This document shows positions 35,377 through 44,633 of a DNA stretch of 58,382 nucleotides, piece after piece. The position numbers were made by a program, and so were the translations under genes. Positions within the stretch are counted from its first letter, which is position 1. Every line of letters begins with the position of its first letter. The notes under the pieces were generated by a model that saw only the letters and a list, made by a program, of their open reading frames with translations, did not search any database and was not told the DNA's origin. This DNA comes from DATCIH01 sp036507955 (GTDB lineage Bacteria; Bacillota; Clostridia; Clostridiales; Clostridiaceae), in NCBI GenBank assembly GCA_036507955.1, contig DATCIH010000093.1, forward strand, positions 1 to 58,382, read 5' to 3'.

Positions 35377-35553
35377 TTAGAAAAAATTTATACTCGTATC
35401 ATTAGTCATACTTTTATTTGATAAATCTATATCTACAATATCTCCAACCTTAACTTTCCTTGGAAGTTTACTTATACCAACATCCATAGTCGTTCCATCA
35501 TTAAAATTTATAAAAGCATCTGTTTGATTTAAATCAATTACCATACCCTTCAA
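35377..35553 (-). CDS. Small OB-fold-like protein, unknown
   Basis: 58 residues from a TTG at 35553, with GGGTGA five bases upstream. The sequence MKGMVIDLNQTDAFINFNDG and LPRKVKVGDIVDID have an alternating hydrophobic pattern and an OB-fold-like ending (GDIVDIDL). No family is assigned. It is on the same strand as the PadR gene, 66 bases downstream of it. Confidence 0.6.
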   Translation of the reverse strand: MKGMVIDLNQTDAFINFNDGTTMDVGISKLPRKVKVGDIVDIDLSNKSMTNDTSINFF

Positions 35554-35618
35554 TAATCTCACCCTTTCCTGTAGTTTATATAAATATAATCTGCAAGAAA
35601 ATTAAAATTATTCAGGTA

Positions 35619-36068
35619 TTACAAATAAATATCCTTAAATATTATTTTAAAAACCTCCAAAGCTTCTTCCATTCTATCCTTTAATAGCACTTTCTTATGT
35701 GCAAATTCTTCAAAACCTTCTTCAGTTAAGGTGAATATTTTTTGCAGCTTTTTTTGGGGGTTATCCCATTTACCTATAACCAAGTTACTTTTTTCATATC
35801 TTTTTAATATTGGGTAGATGCCACCTGTACTTGGAATCCATAAACCAGCAGTTCTTTCCCCTATTTTATGCGATATATCGTTTCCATTTGTAGGTCCTAG
35901 ACTTAATATATATAGCACATATAATGGGAGTAGACCTTTTGTAAATACTTGACCCACAGCTTGATTCTCTTTTTCAACTTTTCTTATTTCTGTAAGTTTC
36001 TTTTTGTATTCTTCATATAATCTTTTTTCTTCAAGTCTAATATCATCTTTAGGGATACCACTATTCAT
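35619..36068 (-). CDS. PadR-family transcriptional regulator
   Basis: 149 residues. A winged helix occupies about 40-125, with LPLYVLYILSLGPTNGNDI, TGGIYPILKRYEKSNLV and KIFTLTEEG, which are typical of PadR proteins. The N-terminal 40 residues are a charged helix and the C-terminal part is a dimerisation helix. It probably represses an unlinked or neighbouring gene. It starts three bases after the degV stop and is probably co-transcribed with it. Confidence 0.85.
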   Translation of the reverse strand: MNSGIPKDDIRLEEKRLYEEYKKKLTEIRKVEKENQAVGQVFTKGLLPLYVLYILSLGPTNGNDISHKIGERTAGLWIPSTGGIYPILKRYEKSNLVIGKWDNPQKKLQKIFTLTEEGFEEFAHKKVLLKDRMEEALEVFKIIFKDIYL

Positions 36069-36071
36069 AAT

Positions 36072-36917
36072 TTATATTTCCTTTTGTACAATAATTCCTA
36101 TAAGTCCAGGTCCAGTATGTACTACTAGGGAAGGACTAATATCACTTAGGGATAGTGAAACCAAATTTGGCATTTTTCTAAATATATCTAATATTGGCTT
36201 TGCTTCTTCCATAGCATCACCTTGAAGTATGTAAATGCTTGCTCTAGTTTTACGGAGCGTTTCCATGGCTATATCAATTAGCTTACTGATAGACTGCTTT
36301 CTTCCTCTAACCTTAGCAATGGTAAAATATTTACCTTCTGCATTTACTGATATTATAGGTTTCATCTTAAGAAGTTCCCCTATGGTGGCAGATACTAAGC
36401 CAATTCTGCCGCCTTTTTTCAGATATTCTAATGTTTCAAGGACAAAATTAACTGATACACTTTCTTTGAGCTTAGGTAGAGCGTCTATAATTTGCTCATA
36501 GCTAGAGCCACTTTGAATTAGCTTAGCACATTCTAAAACTATAATTCCTAGGCCTAAGGATAATACCTTAGAATCATATATGTAGGATGTTATTTCTGGA
36601 TGATTTTCACTTATAACTTTAATAGCATTAAAGGTTCCTGAAAGGCCAGAAGAAATGGTGATAGCAATTATGTGGGTATAGCCTTCTGCAATTATATCTT
36701 TATATAGCTTTTCTATGTCCTCTAGAGAGGGTAACGAAGTAGTAGGTATTTCACTACTCAATCGATCATATACCTGCTGAGGAGTTATATCTACTCTATC
36801 TTTATATTCATTATCTTTGTATATTACTCGTAATGGTAACACCCTAATATTATTTTCTTCGACTTGTTCTTTATTTAAGTCGCAGGAACTGTCAGTTACA
36901 ATGGCAATTTTATTCAA
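36072..36917 (-). CDS. DegV-family fatty-acid-binding protein
   Basis: 281 residues. IAIVTDSSCDL at the N-terminus, TTSLPSLED near 60, ITISSGLSGTFN near 85 and LKKGGRIG near 165 are DegV features. DegV proteins bind fatty acids and can serve the FakA/FakB kinase system. A TTG start follows AGGAGG by nine bases. No FakA is seen nearby. Confidence 0.92.
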   Translation of the reverse strand: MNKIAIVTDSSCDLNKEQVEENNIRVLPLRVIYKDNEYKDRVDITPQQVYDRLSSEIPTTSLPSLEDIEKLYKDIIAEGYTHIIAITISSGLSGTFNAIKVISENHPEITSYIYDSKVLSLGLGIIVLECAKLIQSGSSYEQIIDALPKLKESVSVNFVLETLEYLKKGGRIGLVSATIGELLKMKPIISVNAEGKYFTIAKVRGRKQSISKLIDIAMETLRKTRASIYILQGDAMEEAKPILDIFRKMPNLVSLSLSDISPSLVVHTGPGLIGIIVQKEI

Positions 36918-37100
36918 AGTTATTACCTCCTAAACTTTATGTATATAGTATATCACTTTTGATATGATTATCAATACTGATAACCCTAAAGAATATATAT
37001 AAATATTTCAATTATTATATATATTCCATTTATTTACTTTGATAATTAGACGATTTTTGATAAAATAAATTTATATGCATTATAGTTTGGAGGTTTAAAA

Positions 37101-38462
37101 ATGGATGATTTTTTATCGAAACCACTGGAAGAGCTAGCTGGAAAAAGTTTTAATTGTGAATGTAATAAAACTCATAAAGTAGATATTAAAAATATTCTTT
37201 TAGGAAAGGGAGTAGTAGATAAACTAGAGCCAATGCTGGAGCCCTTTAAAGGGAAGGATATATTGTTAGTTAGCGATATTAATACCTTTGAGTTACTAGG
37301 GGATAAGGTAAGTAAAATAATAGAAGGACAAGGAAATTTATTTAACTTTACTTTTCAAGAAAAACATCTAAAGGCAAATGAAAGGTCTATTGGTACTTTA
37401 CTAATGGAGCTTCCTGCTAAACTAAGCTTGATCGTGACAATAGGCTCAGGAACCTTAAATGATATTTCAAGATATATTAGTTACAAGATGAACGTACCTT
37501 ACATAATTATTTGTACTGCTCCATCTATGGATGGCTATGCCTCTGTGGTTTCTCCTCTTATAAGAAATGGGATAAAAAAGACCTATCAGGGAGTCTATCC
37601 TTATGCAATTATTGCAGATATAGCTATTATGAAAATGGCGCCTATGCATATGCTTTATGCTGGACTTGGGGATGTACTGGGAAAGTTTACAGCTCTTTGT
37701 GATTGGAGGCTTTCAAAACTTTTAACTGGGGAATATTTATGTGAGACCATCTTTAAACAGGTGGAAAAGGCAATAGATAAGTGCATTGAAGCAGCACCTA
37801 AATTAAAAGAAAGAGATGAGGAGGCTATATATACAATTTGTGAGTCCTTAATATTGTCTGGATTGTGTATTGGAATGGCTAATAGCTCAAGACCTGCCTC
37901 AGGAGGGGAACATTTATTAGCTCATAGCTGGGAAATAGTATTTATGGCAGAAGGCAGGGACGGAAAGTTTCTTCATGGTAATTATGTTGGAGCTGCCTTA
38001 GGGGTTGTATTGGAGACTTACCACCTTCTAGAAAGCATTGATATAGAAGAGGTATATAGATCAAATATATACAAAAATTTAAATAAGGATAAATGGGAAA
38101 GTGGAATTAGTTCATTATTTTCTGAATGCTATAAAGATATAATTTTATTTAAGGAAAAGAATATCTGTTTTAATATGGTAGAAAGAGAAAAAAACATGGA
38201 AAATATTAAAAATAACTGGAAAGAAATTATTAACATAGCAAAAAAAGCTCCTAAGACTAAATATATAAAAGCTATCCTTGAAGAGGCAGGTAGCAATTTT
38301 TATCCATCAGATTTAGGAGTAAACAAGGAACTTTTATATAAAAGCATTATAGGCGCTAAGGATATTAGAAATAGATATGTTATATTTCAGCTGCTTGAAG
38401 ATATAGGTATGCTTGATTATATTGCAACAGAAATAGTAGAGGGAGACTTATTTAGTAGCTAA
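37101..38462 (+). CDS. sn-glycerol-1-phosphate dehydrogenase (AraM-like)
   Basis: 453 residues. It has the AraM N-terminus, a nucleotide-binding IGSGTLNDISRY near 114, TAPSMDGYAS near 135, AGLGDVLGKFTAL near 195 (metal aspartate), SGGEHLLAHS near 270 and FLHGNYVG near 295 for metal histidines. Known AraM in Bacillus makes sn-glycerol-1-phosphate from dihydroxyacetone phosphate. The C-terminal tail (about 50 residues) is longer than in AraM. It shares motifs with the shorter protein at 1080-2141, a distant paralogue. GGAGG precedes the ATG. It overlaps the convergent lipoprotein gene by 15 bases. Confidence 0.9.
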   Translation: MDDFLSKPLEELAGKSFNCECNKTHKVDIKNILLGKGVVDKLEPMLEPFKGKDILLVSDINTFELLGDKVSKIIEGQGNLFNFTFQEKHLKANERSIGTLLMELPAKLSLIVTIGSGTLNDISRYISYKMNVPYIIICTAPSMDGYASVVSPLIRNGIKKTYQGVYPYAIIADIAIMKMAPMHMLYAGLGDVLGKFTALCDWRLSKLLTGEYLCETIFKQVEKAIDKCIEAAPKLKERDEEAIYTICESLILSGLCIGMANSSRPASGGEHLLAHSWEIVFMAEGRDGKFLHGNYVGAALGVVLETYHLLESIDIEEVYRSNIYKNLNKDKWESGISSLFSECYKDIILFKEKNICFNMVEREKNMENIKNNWKEIINIAKKAPKTKYIKAILEEAGSNFYPSDLGVNKELLYKSIIGAKDIRNRYVIFQLLEDIGMLDYIATEIVEGDLFSS

Positions 38463-38939
38463 GGACCAGTCACCATTTAGGTAAGTTGCATTAAAACTTA
38501 TACTTATTAAATTTTTATTAGAAATATAAGCTACACCTATTAGATTAACATGATTTGCAGAAGTTAGTTTAATTCTTTCTATATAAATGAGTACTCCTTT
38601 AAGACTTCCATCGCTTCCTCTCATACCTTTTTCTTCTAAGGATATGAAGGATTCAGTTGCAATGTTATTTAAAGGTTTAAGCTCACTGACGATGGATGCT
38701 TTACAATTTTCGGAGATTCCTTTCATAGAGGAGATATCAACGGCTATATAGGTGTTTTTCTTGTCGGTCACTATAGGTGAACTTGTCATTTTATCCACTA
38801 TATTAAGGTATAAACTATCTAAATTTGTATAGTCTGTAATGCTTGTTTGAGTTTTTGTTTTATGTTTACAAGCAGATAAAACCAAAGGAAACATAAGAAT
38901 TATAATTAATATAGATATATATTTAAAAGATTTCTTCAA
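38448..38939 (-). CDS. Lipoprotein of unknown function
   Basis: About 163 residues. A signal peptide with lipobox LSAC (Cys near 24) is followed by a Thr/Ser/Lys-rich spacer and a globular domain that I do not recognise. Its stop overlaps the last 15 bases of the convergent dehydrogenase gene. The TTG at 38939 with GGAGTGAG four bases upstream is preferred to a GTG at 38948. Confidence 0.65.
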   Translation of the reverse strand: MKKSFKYISILIIILMFPLVLSACKHKTKTQTSITDYTNLDSLYLNIVDKMTSSPIVTDKKNTYIAVDISSMKGISENCKASIVSELKPLNNIATESFISLEEKGMRGSDGSLKGVLIYIERIKLTSANHVNLIGVAYISNKNLISISFNATYLNGDWSLATK

Positions 38940-39078
38940 TTTTCTCACTCCAAAAGTTTAATATTTAAATTTTAACATAAAATTCTTATTTTTGAAAGGC
39001 CTATGTATATAAGAGAAAGCAGAAACGAAAAGCTAAATATTAGTAAGGGGAATTTAGCATATATATATCTCCATAAAA

Positions 39079-39114
39079 ATAAAACGCCAAAATTTAAATA
39101 TCTTGGCGTTTTAT
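39079..39114. terminator. Intrinsic terminator after ABC exporter operon
   Basis: ATAAAACGCCAA and TTGGCGTTTTAT form a perfect 12-base stem with a 12-base loop. Reading the minus strand it follows the exporter genes by about 60 bases and is followed by T residues. Confidence 0.8.
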
Positions 39115-39174
39115 ATTATTTATTTTTTGTGTAGTACCTTTAAAGTAGCATACACCGCTTTTTAAAGTACAAAC

Positions 39175-40956
39175 TTATATAGCCTCAAGCATAGAGTATT
39201 GAGAGGAATAAAGTTTGTAATAGTGACCTTCAAGCTTCATAAGTTCTTCGTGGGATCCTTTTTCCATTATCCTACCCTTATCTATATACATTATTGAATC
39301 TGCATTTTTAATTGTAGATAATCTATGGGCGATTATAAAGGAGGTTCTGCCCTTTAGTAGTCTTTCAAGACCCTTTTGAAGAGCAATTTCTGTTTTTGTA
39401 TCAATACTTGAGGTGGCCTCATCTAATATTAATATCCTTGGATTAGCAAGTAGTGCTCTAGCAAAGGATATTAACTGTCGTTGTCCTACCGATAATCTAG
39501 CACCTCTTTCGTTAACCTGGGTATTGTAGCCTTCTGTCATTGCCATAATAAAATCATGGGCCTTAACTGCCTTAGCTGCTTTAATTACTTCCTCATCAGT
39601 GGCATCAAGTCTGCCATAGCGTATATTATCAATTATGTTACCAGAAAATATAAAGGAATCCTGTAGCATAATTCCCATCTGACGTCGCAAGGATTCTAAA
39701 GTAACTTTCTTAATATCCGCGCCATCTATAAGTACTTCACCCGCTTCTAAATCATAAAATCTACTTATTAGGTTAACTATTGTTGTTTTACCAGCTCCAG
39801 TTGGACCTACAAGAGCAATGCAGTTTCCTACTTTTGCTTTAAAGTTTATATCGCTTAGTATTCTTACCCCATCCTCATAGCTAAAGGAGACATCCTTAAA
39901 TTCTACTTCCCCAACTATAGGTTTCAAAAGGGTTGCCCCAGGTATATTTTTTACCATAGGCTCCTCATCTATTGTTTCAAAAATTCTTTCTAGATAGGCC
40001 ATAGCTGTTATAATTGAATTATAAAAAGTTCCTATATTATTAATTGGTGCCCAGAATCTTCCTAGGTAGCCTATGAAAGCAACAAGGACACCTACTTTTA
40101 CACTGGTACCGAGTAGGGAAATTCCAACTACATAGATTGCAGCGGTAGTTAAAATAGATACTATTTCTGTAGAAGGACCTAGTAAAAATTGTATTGACAC
40201 GGCCTTCATCCAGGAGCTTCTGTAATTTTCTGATAGTTCGTTAAATATCTTATGGTTTTCATTTTCCCTAGCGAAAGATTGAGTCACCTTCATGCCACAT
40301 ATACTTTCATGGATATATGCATTTAAATTTGATTGCTTTGAGCTTAAAATTTGGAAAGCTTTCCTTTGAGCATTCTTTATAGTCATAACTATTAAAAATA
40401 ATACAGGAAGACCAGCTAAACATATAAGTGTAAGCCTTGCATCAATAACTAGCATAAAAACTATAATAACTATTAAGCTAAATAAATCTGTTACTGTATT
40501 TACAATACCATTTGATAGTAGATCGCTTAAGGAATTAACATAATTAACAACTCTAACTAATATTTTCCCATGAGGTCTGCTATCATAGTAGGAAAAAGGC
40601 AACTCTTGAAGTTTGTCAAAAATATCTTTTCGTATTCTTTCAATCATGGATTGCCCAATATTATTCATAATGCGAATCTTAAGCTTAAGACATATCCCTG
40701 TGACAACTAGTGATAAAGCATATAAAATAGATAAAATTACCAGGCCTTTAATGTCTTTCTGAGGTATTTTGTAATCTATAGCAATTTCAACCATGTAGGG
40801 GCCAAACAGAGCTGCAATACTTGATATTAGCATTATTAGTACTGTAAATATTACGGACTTATAATAGGGCTTTCCGTAGCTTATTAATCTTTTGAAATCT
40901 TTCCCATTAAATTCACTTTGAAGTGTTTCATCAACATCATATTTATTTCTTGCCAT
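39175..40956 (-). CDS. ABC exporter half-subunit, catalytic NBD (TM288-like)
   Basis: 593 residues: six membrane helices (about 1-330) then a nucleotide-binding domain. Walker A GPTGAGKTT is at about 384, a variant signature LSVGQRQL near 483, Walker B LILDEATSS with the catalytic glutamate near 505, and the switch histidine in AHRLST. The glutamate is present. Its signature motif deviates from LSGGQ, as in the partner that faces the degenerate site of heterodimeric exporters (TM288 type). It overlaps the upstream gene by one base (TAATG), so translation is coupled. Confidence 0.93.
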   Translation of the reverse strand: MARNKYDVDETLQSEFNGKDFKRLISYGKPYYKSVIFTVLIMLISSIAALFGPYMVEIAIDYKIPQKDIKGLVILSILYALSLVVTGICLKLKIRIMNNIGQSMIERIRKDIFDKLQELPFSYYDSRPHGKILVRVVNYVNSLSDLLSNGIVNTVTDLFSLIVIIVFMLVIDARLTLICLAGLPVLFLIVMTIKNAQRKAFQILSSKQSNLNAYIHESICGMKVTQSFARENENHKIFNELSENYRSSWMKAVSIQFLLGPSTEIVSILTTAAIYVVGISLLGTSVKVGVLVAFIGYLGRFWAPINNIGTFYNSIITAMAYLERIFETIDEEPMVKNIPGATLLKPIVGEVEFKDVSFSYEDGVRILSDINFKAKVGNCIALVGPTGAGKTTIVNLISRFYDLEAGEVLIDGADIKKVTLESLRRQMGIMLQDSFIFSGNIIDNIRYGRLDATDEEVIKAAKAVKAHDFIMAMTEGYNTQVNERGARLSVGQRQLISFARALLANPRILILDEATSSIDTKTEIALQKGLERLLKGRTSFIIAHRLSTIKNADSIMYIDKGRIMEKGSHEELMKLEGHYYKLYSSQYSMLEAI

Positions 40957-42701
40957 TATCCGACCACCTTTGCGTCAATATTATCAAAGTCACCTAGCTG
41001 ATTAATATATACACTAAAGTATTGACCCCTTAAATGTAGAAGCTCTGCATGGGTTCCTTGTTCCACAATTGACCCATTATTTAAAACTAGTATTTTATCA
41101 GCATTTTTAACAGAAGATATTCTATGGGCTATAATAAAAGTAGTTTTATCCTTAAAGTAGGAATTTAAGGTTTTGTGTATTTTATGTTCTGTTTCCATGT
41201 CCACGCTAGAGGTAGTATCATCTAAGATTAAAATATCTGGGTTTTTAAGCAGAGCTCTTGCTAGAGCAATTCTTTGCCTTTGACCTCCAGATAGACCAAC
41301 GCCTCTTTCTCCAATTATGGTATCATAGCCTTCAGGCATATTTTGAATAAATTCATGAGCATCTGCCATGCTTGCCACCCATTGAATTCTTTCCATGGAA
41401 GCATCAGGTACACCGTAAGCTATATTTCCTTCTATTGTATCTGAGAAGAGGAATATATCCTGCATCGCTGTGGATATTCTTTCTCTTAGTATATTTACAT
41501 CTATATCTTTTATATTGATATCATCTATAAGTATTTCACCCTCAGTTGAGTCATAAAATCTGCATATAAGACTAACTAAGGTAGATTTTCCTGAACCAGT
41601 AGGTCCTATTATGGCAATTGTTTCACCAGGGGAGACCTTAAGGTTTATATCTTTTAAGACCTCTTCATCTCCATAGCTAAAGCTTACGTTTATAAATTCT
41701 ATGTTGCCATTAAGCTTTTCTTTTTTAACTTTTGCTTTATGATTTTTAATGGTTGGTTTAATTCTTAATAGATCCATGATCTTTTCCCCAGAGGTAGAAA
41801 ATCTTTGTATATCGTTTATTAACCAACCTATCATTCTCATAGGATTGTTTAGTGCAAATATTAAGCTATTAAAGGTTACGAGCTGACCAATTGTAAGCGA
41901 CTTGTTTATTACGAGTATGCCTCCAATAAGGATCATAAGCACAACCATTGAGCCCGCTAAGGAATCAAGTACTGGAAGATATTTTTCCCAGATAGCTGCT
42001 GACGCAAGGTTTTTTTCTTTAAAACCATGGTTTATCTTATTAAATTTCTCTTTCTCAAAATCCTCTTTTGCAAAAGCCTTTACCAATCTATTCCCGCTTA
42101 TATTCTCTTGAACCACAGAGTTTAACTTAGAAAATTGCGCTCTTATGGCAAAAAAAGAGGCCCTTACGTTTGTAGATAGTTTTAAAGCAAAAATAAAGGT
42201 TAAGGGAGTAATTGCAAGTAGGATTAAGGTGAATTTATAATTGATGGTAAACATTAAAGTTACAGCAAAGATAAAATTAGTGGCATTATCAAATACATTA
42301 TAAATTACAAAGGCAACAAAATGTCGTACCATATCGATATCACCAGTCATCTTTGTCATGATATCACCTGTATTAGTTTTATCAAAGAAATCAAAATCCT
42401 GTTCTTGAAGTTTATTATAAATCTCTGACTTTAGATCAAAAATTAAATTTTGAGATACTCGCTCAAAATTCATCAAAAAAGTGTACCTTAAAATTGCTTT
42501 TAGGAATGTTGCACTGACTATTGAAATAATAAGTATTGGTAGAATTGATACATGCTGATTTACAATAACTTTATCTACGATTATTCCTGATAAATAAGGG
42601 CTCACCATATTTAAGGCTGAACATATAAGTACCAGTAAAAGACCGCCAAGCATTCTACCTTTGTATCTTTTAATATATGGAAATATCCATTTGAAAGCCA
42701 A
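40956..42701 (-). CDS. ABC exporter half-subunit, degenerate NBD (TM287-like)
   Basis: About 581 residues with the same layout. Walker A is GPTGSGKST, the signature is a normal LSGGQRQR and the switch histidine is in AHRISS. Walker B is LILDDTTSS, with Asp where the catalytic glutamate should be. This is the pattern of TM287 in heterodimeric exporters, where one ATP site hardly hydrolyses. The start is probably the TTG at 42701, with AAGGAGG seven bases upstream. Substrate is unknown; drug or peptide export are the family's usual roles. A divergent AraC regulator lies just upstream. Confidence 0.92.
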   Translation of the reverse strand: MAFKWIFPYIKRYKGRMLGGLLLVLICSALNMVSPYLSGIIVDKVIVNQHVSILPILIISIVSATFLKAILRYTFLMNFERVSQNLIFDLKSEIYNKLQEQDFDFFDKTNTGDIMTKMTGDIDMVRHFVAFVIYNVFDNATNFIFAVTLMFTINYKFTLILLAITPLTFIFALKLSTNVRASFFAIRAQFSKLNSVVQENISGNRLVKAFAKEDFEKEKFNKINHGFKEKNLASAAIWEKYLPVLDSLAGSMVVLMILIGGILVINKSLTIGQLVTFNSLIFALNNPMRMIGWLINDIQRFSTSGEKIMDLLRIKPTIKNHKAKVKKEKLNGNIEFINVSFSYGDEEVLKDINLKVSPGETIAIIGPTGSGKSTLVSLICRFYDSTEGEILIDDINIKDIDVNILRERISTAMQDIFLFSDTIEGNIAYGVPDASMERIQWVASMADAHEFIQNMPEGYDTIIGERGVGLSGGQRQRIALARALLKNPDILILDDTTSSVDMETEHKIHKTLNSYFKDKTTFIIAHRISSVKNADKILVLNNGSIVEQGTHAELLHLRGQYFSVYINQLGDFDNIDAKVVG

Positions 42702-42838
42702 GATAAAGCCTCCTTCCAAAAAAAATAGTTTAACTTATTTATTATGAACTTTTATATTAAATTGTGGAATGTACTATTTAATCATAATGATGTATAATTA
42801 TATAAAATATACTTCTAATGTGTAGGCAGGTGATAAAT

Positions 42839-43672
42839 TTGTGTATAAGCATGTGTGCTGAAGATTTTAATCCAAGGATAATGTATGCGGTTCAAGCTAA
42901 ATACAATGAGAAAAATAGGGGGAGCTTTCATTCCCATGATTTTTGCGTTCTAACATATATAATTTCTGGTTCTTGTACTTATAAGATTGGAGATATGTCT
43001 TATGAAGTAAAAAAAGGCGATGTGTTATTCTGTAATCCTGGAGTTTTTCACGGAAGGCATTTTTTAGAGGGACAGGAAATAATCGAGTTTCAGACAGGCT
43101 TTAATAATTTATGGTTAAAAAATATGAAAAAAGATTGTCTTATTAATGAAGGGGACTCCCCAGTCATTAAACCTGTGAAGTATGAAGCAGAATTTATTAA
43201 ATGCTGTGATGAGATTATAGCGGAGAAGCAAAAGAATGAACCTGGGTATGAACTTATTTTAAAATCCTTAATAATGAAGCTTATTGTTATTTTTATAAAG
43301 GAAACCTTAGTTGAAATTGAAGCAAGTGAAAGCTTGGATTTTGAATATTATGATAAAACGACTATAGTAAATACTATTATTTCCTATATGAATGATAATT
43401 ATATGAAAGCAATATCCTTAGATCGAATTTCTAAAAATACTTATTTAAGCCCTGTTTATATATCAAAATTATTTAAAGAACTAACGGGAGATTCTCCTAT
43501 AAATTATCTTATTAAGATAAGGCTATCTAAGGCTCAGGAACTTTTAAGAGAAGGCCATATGACTATAAAAGTTATTGCTAAAAGTGTAGGTTATGATGAT
43601 GCTTATTATTTCAGTAAACTTTTTAAAAAGTATTATAAATTACCTCCATCTAAATTTATATTAAAGGGATAA
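42839..43672 (+). CDS. AraC-family transcriptional regulator with cupin sensor
   Basis: About 277 residues. The N-terminal part (about 10-130) is an AraC-type cupin (SFHSHDFCVLTYI near 28, KKGDVLFCNPGVFHGRH near 60). The C-terminal 100 residues carry two helix-turn-helix motifs (LDRISKNTYLSPVYISKLFK and IKVIAKSVGYDDAYYFSKLF). It is divergent from the exporter operon with about 135 bases between, so it probably controls that operon. The TTG at 42839, four bases after GGTGAT, fits better than the upstream ATG at 42818. Confidence 0.88.
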   Translation: MCISMCAEDFNPRIMYAVQAKYNEKNRGSFHSHDFCVLTYIISGSCTYKIGDMSYEVKKGDVLFCNPGVFHGRHFLEGQEIIEFQTGFNNLWLKNMKKDCLINEGDSPVIKPVKYEAEFIKCCDEIIAEKQKNEPGYELILKSLIMKLIVIFIKETLVEIEASESLDFEYYDKTTIVNTIISYMNDNYMKAISLDRISKNTYLSPVYISKLFKELTGDSPINYLIKIRLSKAQELLREGHMTIKVIAKSVGYDDAYYFSKLFKKYYKLPPSKFILKG

Positions 43673-43697
43673 AAACGATAGAAAGATACTAAAGGTT

Positions 43698-43723
43698 GGG
43701 GACACAGCTAAAGCTGTATCCCC
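43698..43723. repeat. GGGACACACC-type palindromic repeat, copy 5 (shortened)
   Basis: GGGGACACAGCT (43698-43709) pairs with AGCTGTATCCCC (43712-43723), with one C-A mismatch and a tight loop. It follows the AraC gene by 25 bases and faces the decayed permease on the minus strand, so it sits between convergent units like copies 1 and 2. Confidence 0.65.
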
Positions 43724-43770
43724 GATCTTTTCGTGTTTCTTGCGGTAGAAAGAAGTAATTTAGTCTACTT

Positions 43771-44611
43771 TTAAACTACCTTCTGTTTGATTTGATCTTT
43801 GATTAATAGGTAGGAGCTAAACAATACTATGAAGCCCCCAATGACAGTATTTATGCTTACACTTTCCTTTAAGAATAAAAAAGAAAATATTACTGCGCTG
43901 ATAGGGTCTATATAGGATAAAACACCTACGAATTGAATGCTTTTAAGCTTTTTAATTCCGAGAAAAATAAAGTCCTAAGGCTCCAGCAATATGTATAATA
44001 GCTATGACTGAAAGTATTATAATATCTGATAAATAGGTGTTTTGGAAAAAGGAAAATCTAAAAAAGGACTTCACAAAAGGGGAATTATAGGTAACGAAAA
44101 AGAAAATAATAGAAGCAAAGCCGGTTTGACAAAATACTAAGAGGAAAGCTGGAATATGAGATAGCTTTTTGCCTATGATTGTAACTAAGGAATAAAAAAC
44201 TGCTGCTATAAGCCCAAAGCTAATACCATAAATATCCTTTACAGATATGGGATTATTAAAGCTGACTACCATAAAAGCTAAACCAAAGAAAGCTGTTGCA
44301 AAAGGCAGCAGCTTTCTTTTCTCAAATTTTTCCTTCAGTAATATATTGGCAAATATAGCTACAAAAATAGGGGCAGTATAATAGCTTATTACAGCATTTG
44401 CAAGTGAGGTAGTTTTTATAGCTTTAAAGAAAAATAACCAATTTAAAGCCAAAACTAATCCGCTTAAAGCTATAAGGAATTAAAAATATAAAGGATAGAA
44501 ATACTCTAAAAAAACTATAACTTCACTAGGTTGATTAATTTTTTTACCAAAAATCCCAATACTTCCCCATATTAGCATTGAGATTATTATATAAATGAAA
44601 CCTGAATTCAA
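43771..44611 (-). pseudogene. Decayed DMT-family (EamA) permease
   Basis: The minus strand reads as a ten-helix DMT permease with several breaks. A TTG start with AGGGGG (44611) and SMLIWGSIGIFGKK begin it. The second helix region is shortened and carries an in-frame TAA at 44480-44482. The longest open part (LALNWLFFFKAIKTTS on) continues through the duplicated EamA half. Near 43967 one extra T shifts the frame at LGLYF. Past it the correct C-terminal half, IKKLKSIQFVGVLSYIDP to the VIGG end, is readable to TAA at 43771. At least two lesions plus a deletion make it non-functional. Confidence 0.85.
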
Positions 44612-44633
44612 AATTTAGCCCCCTAAATTATAC

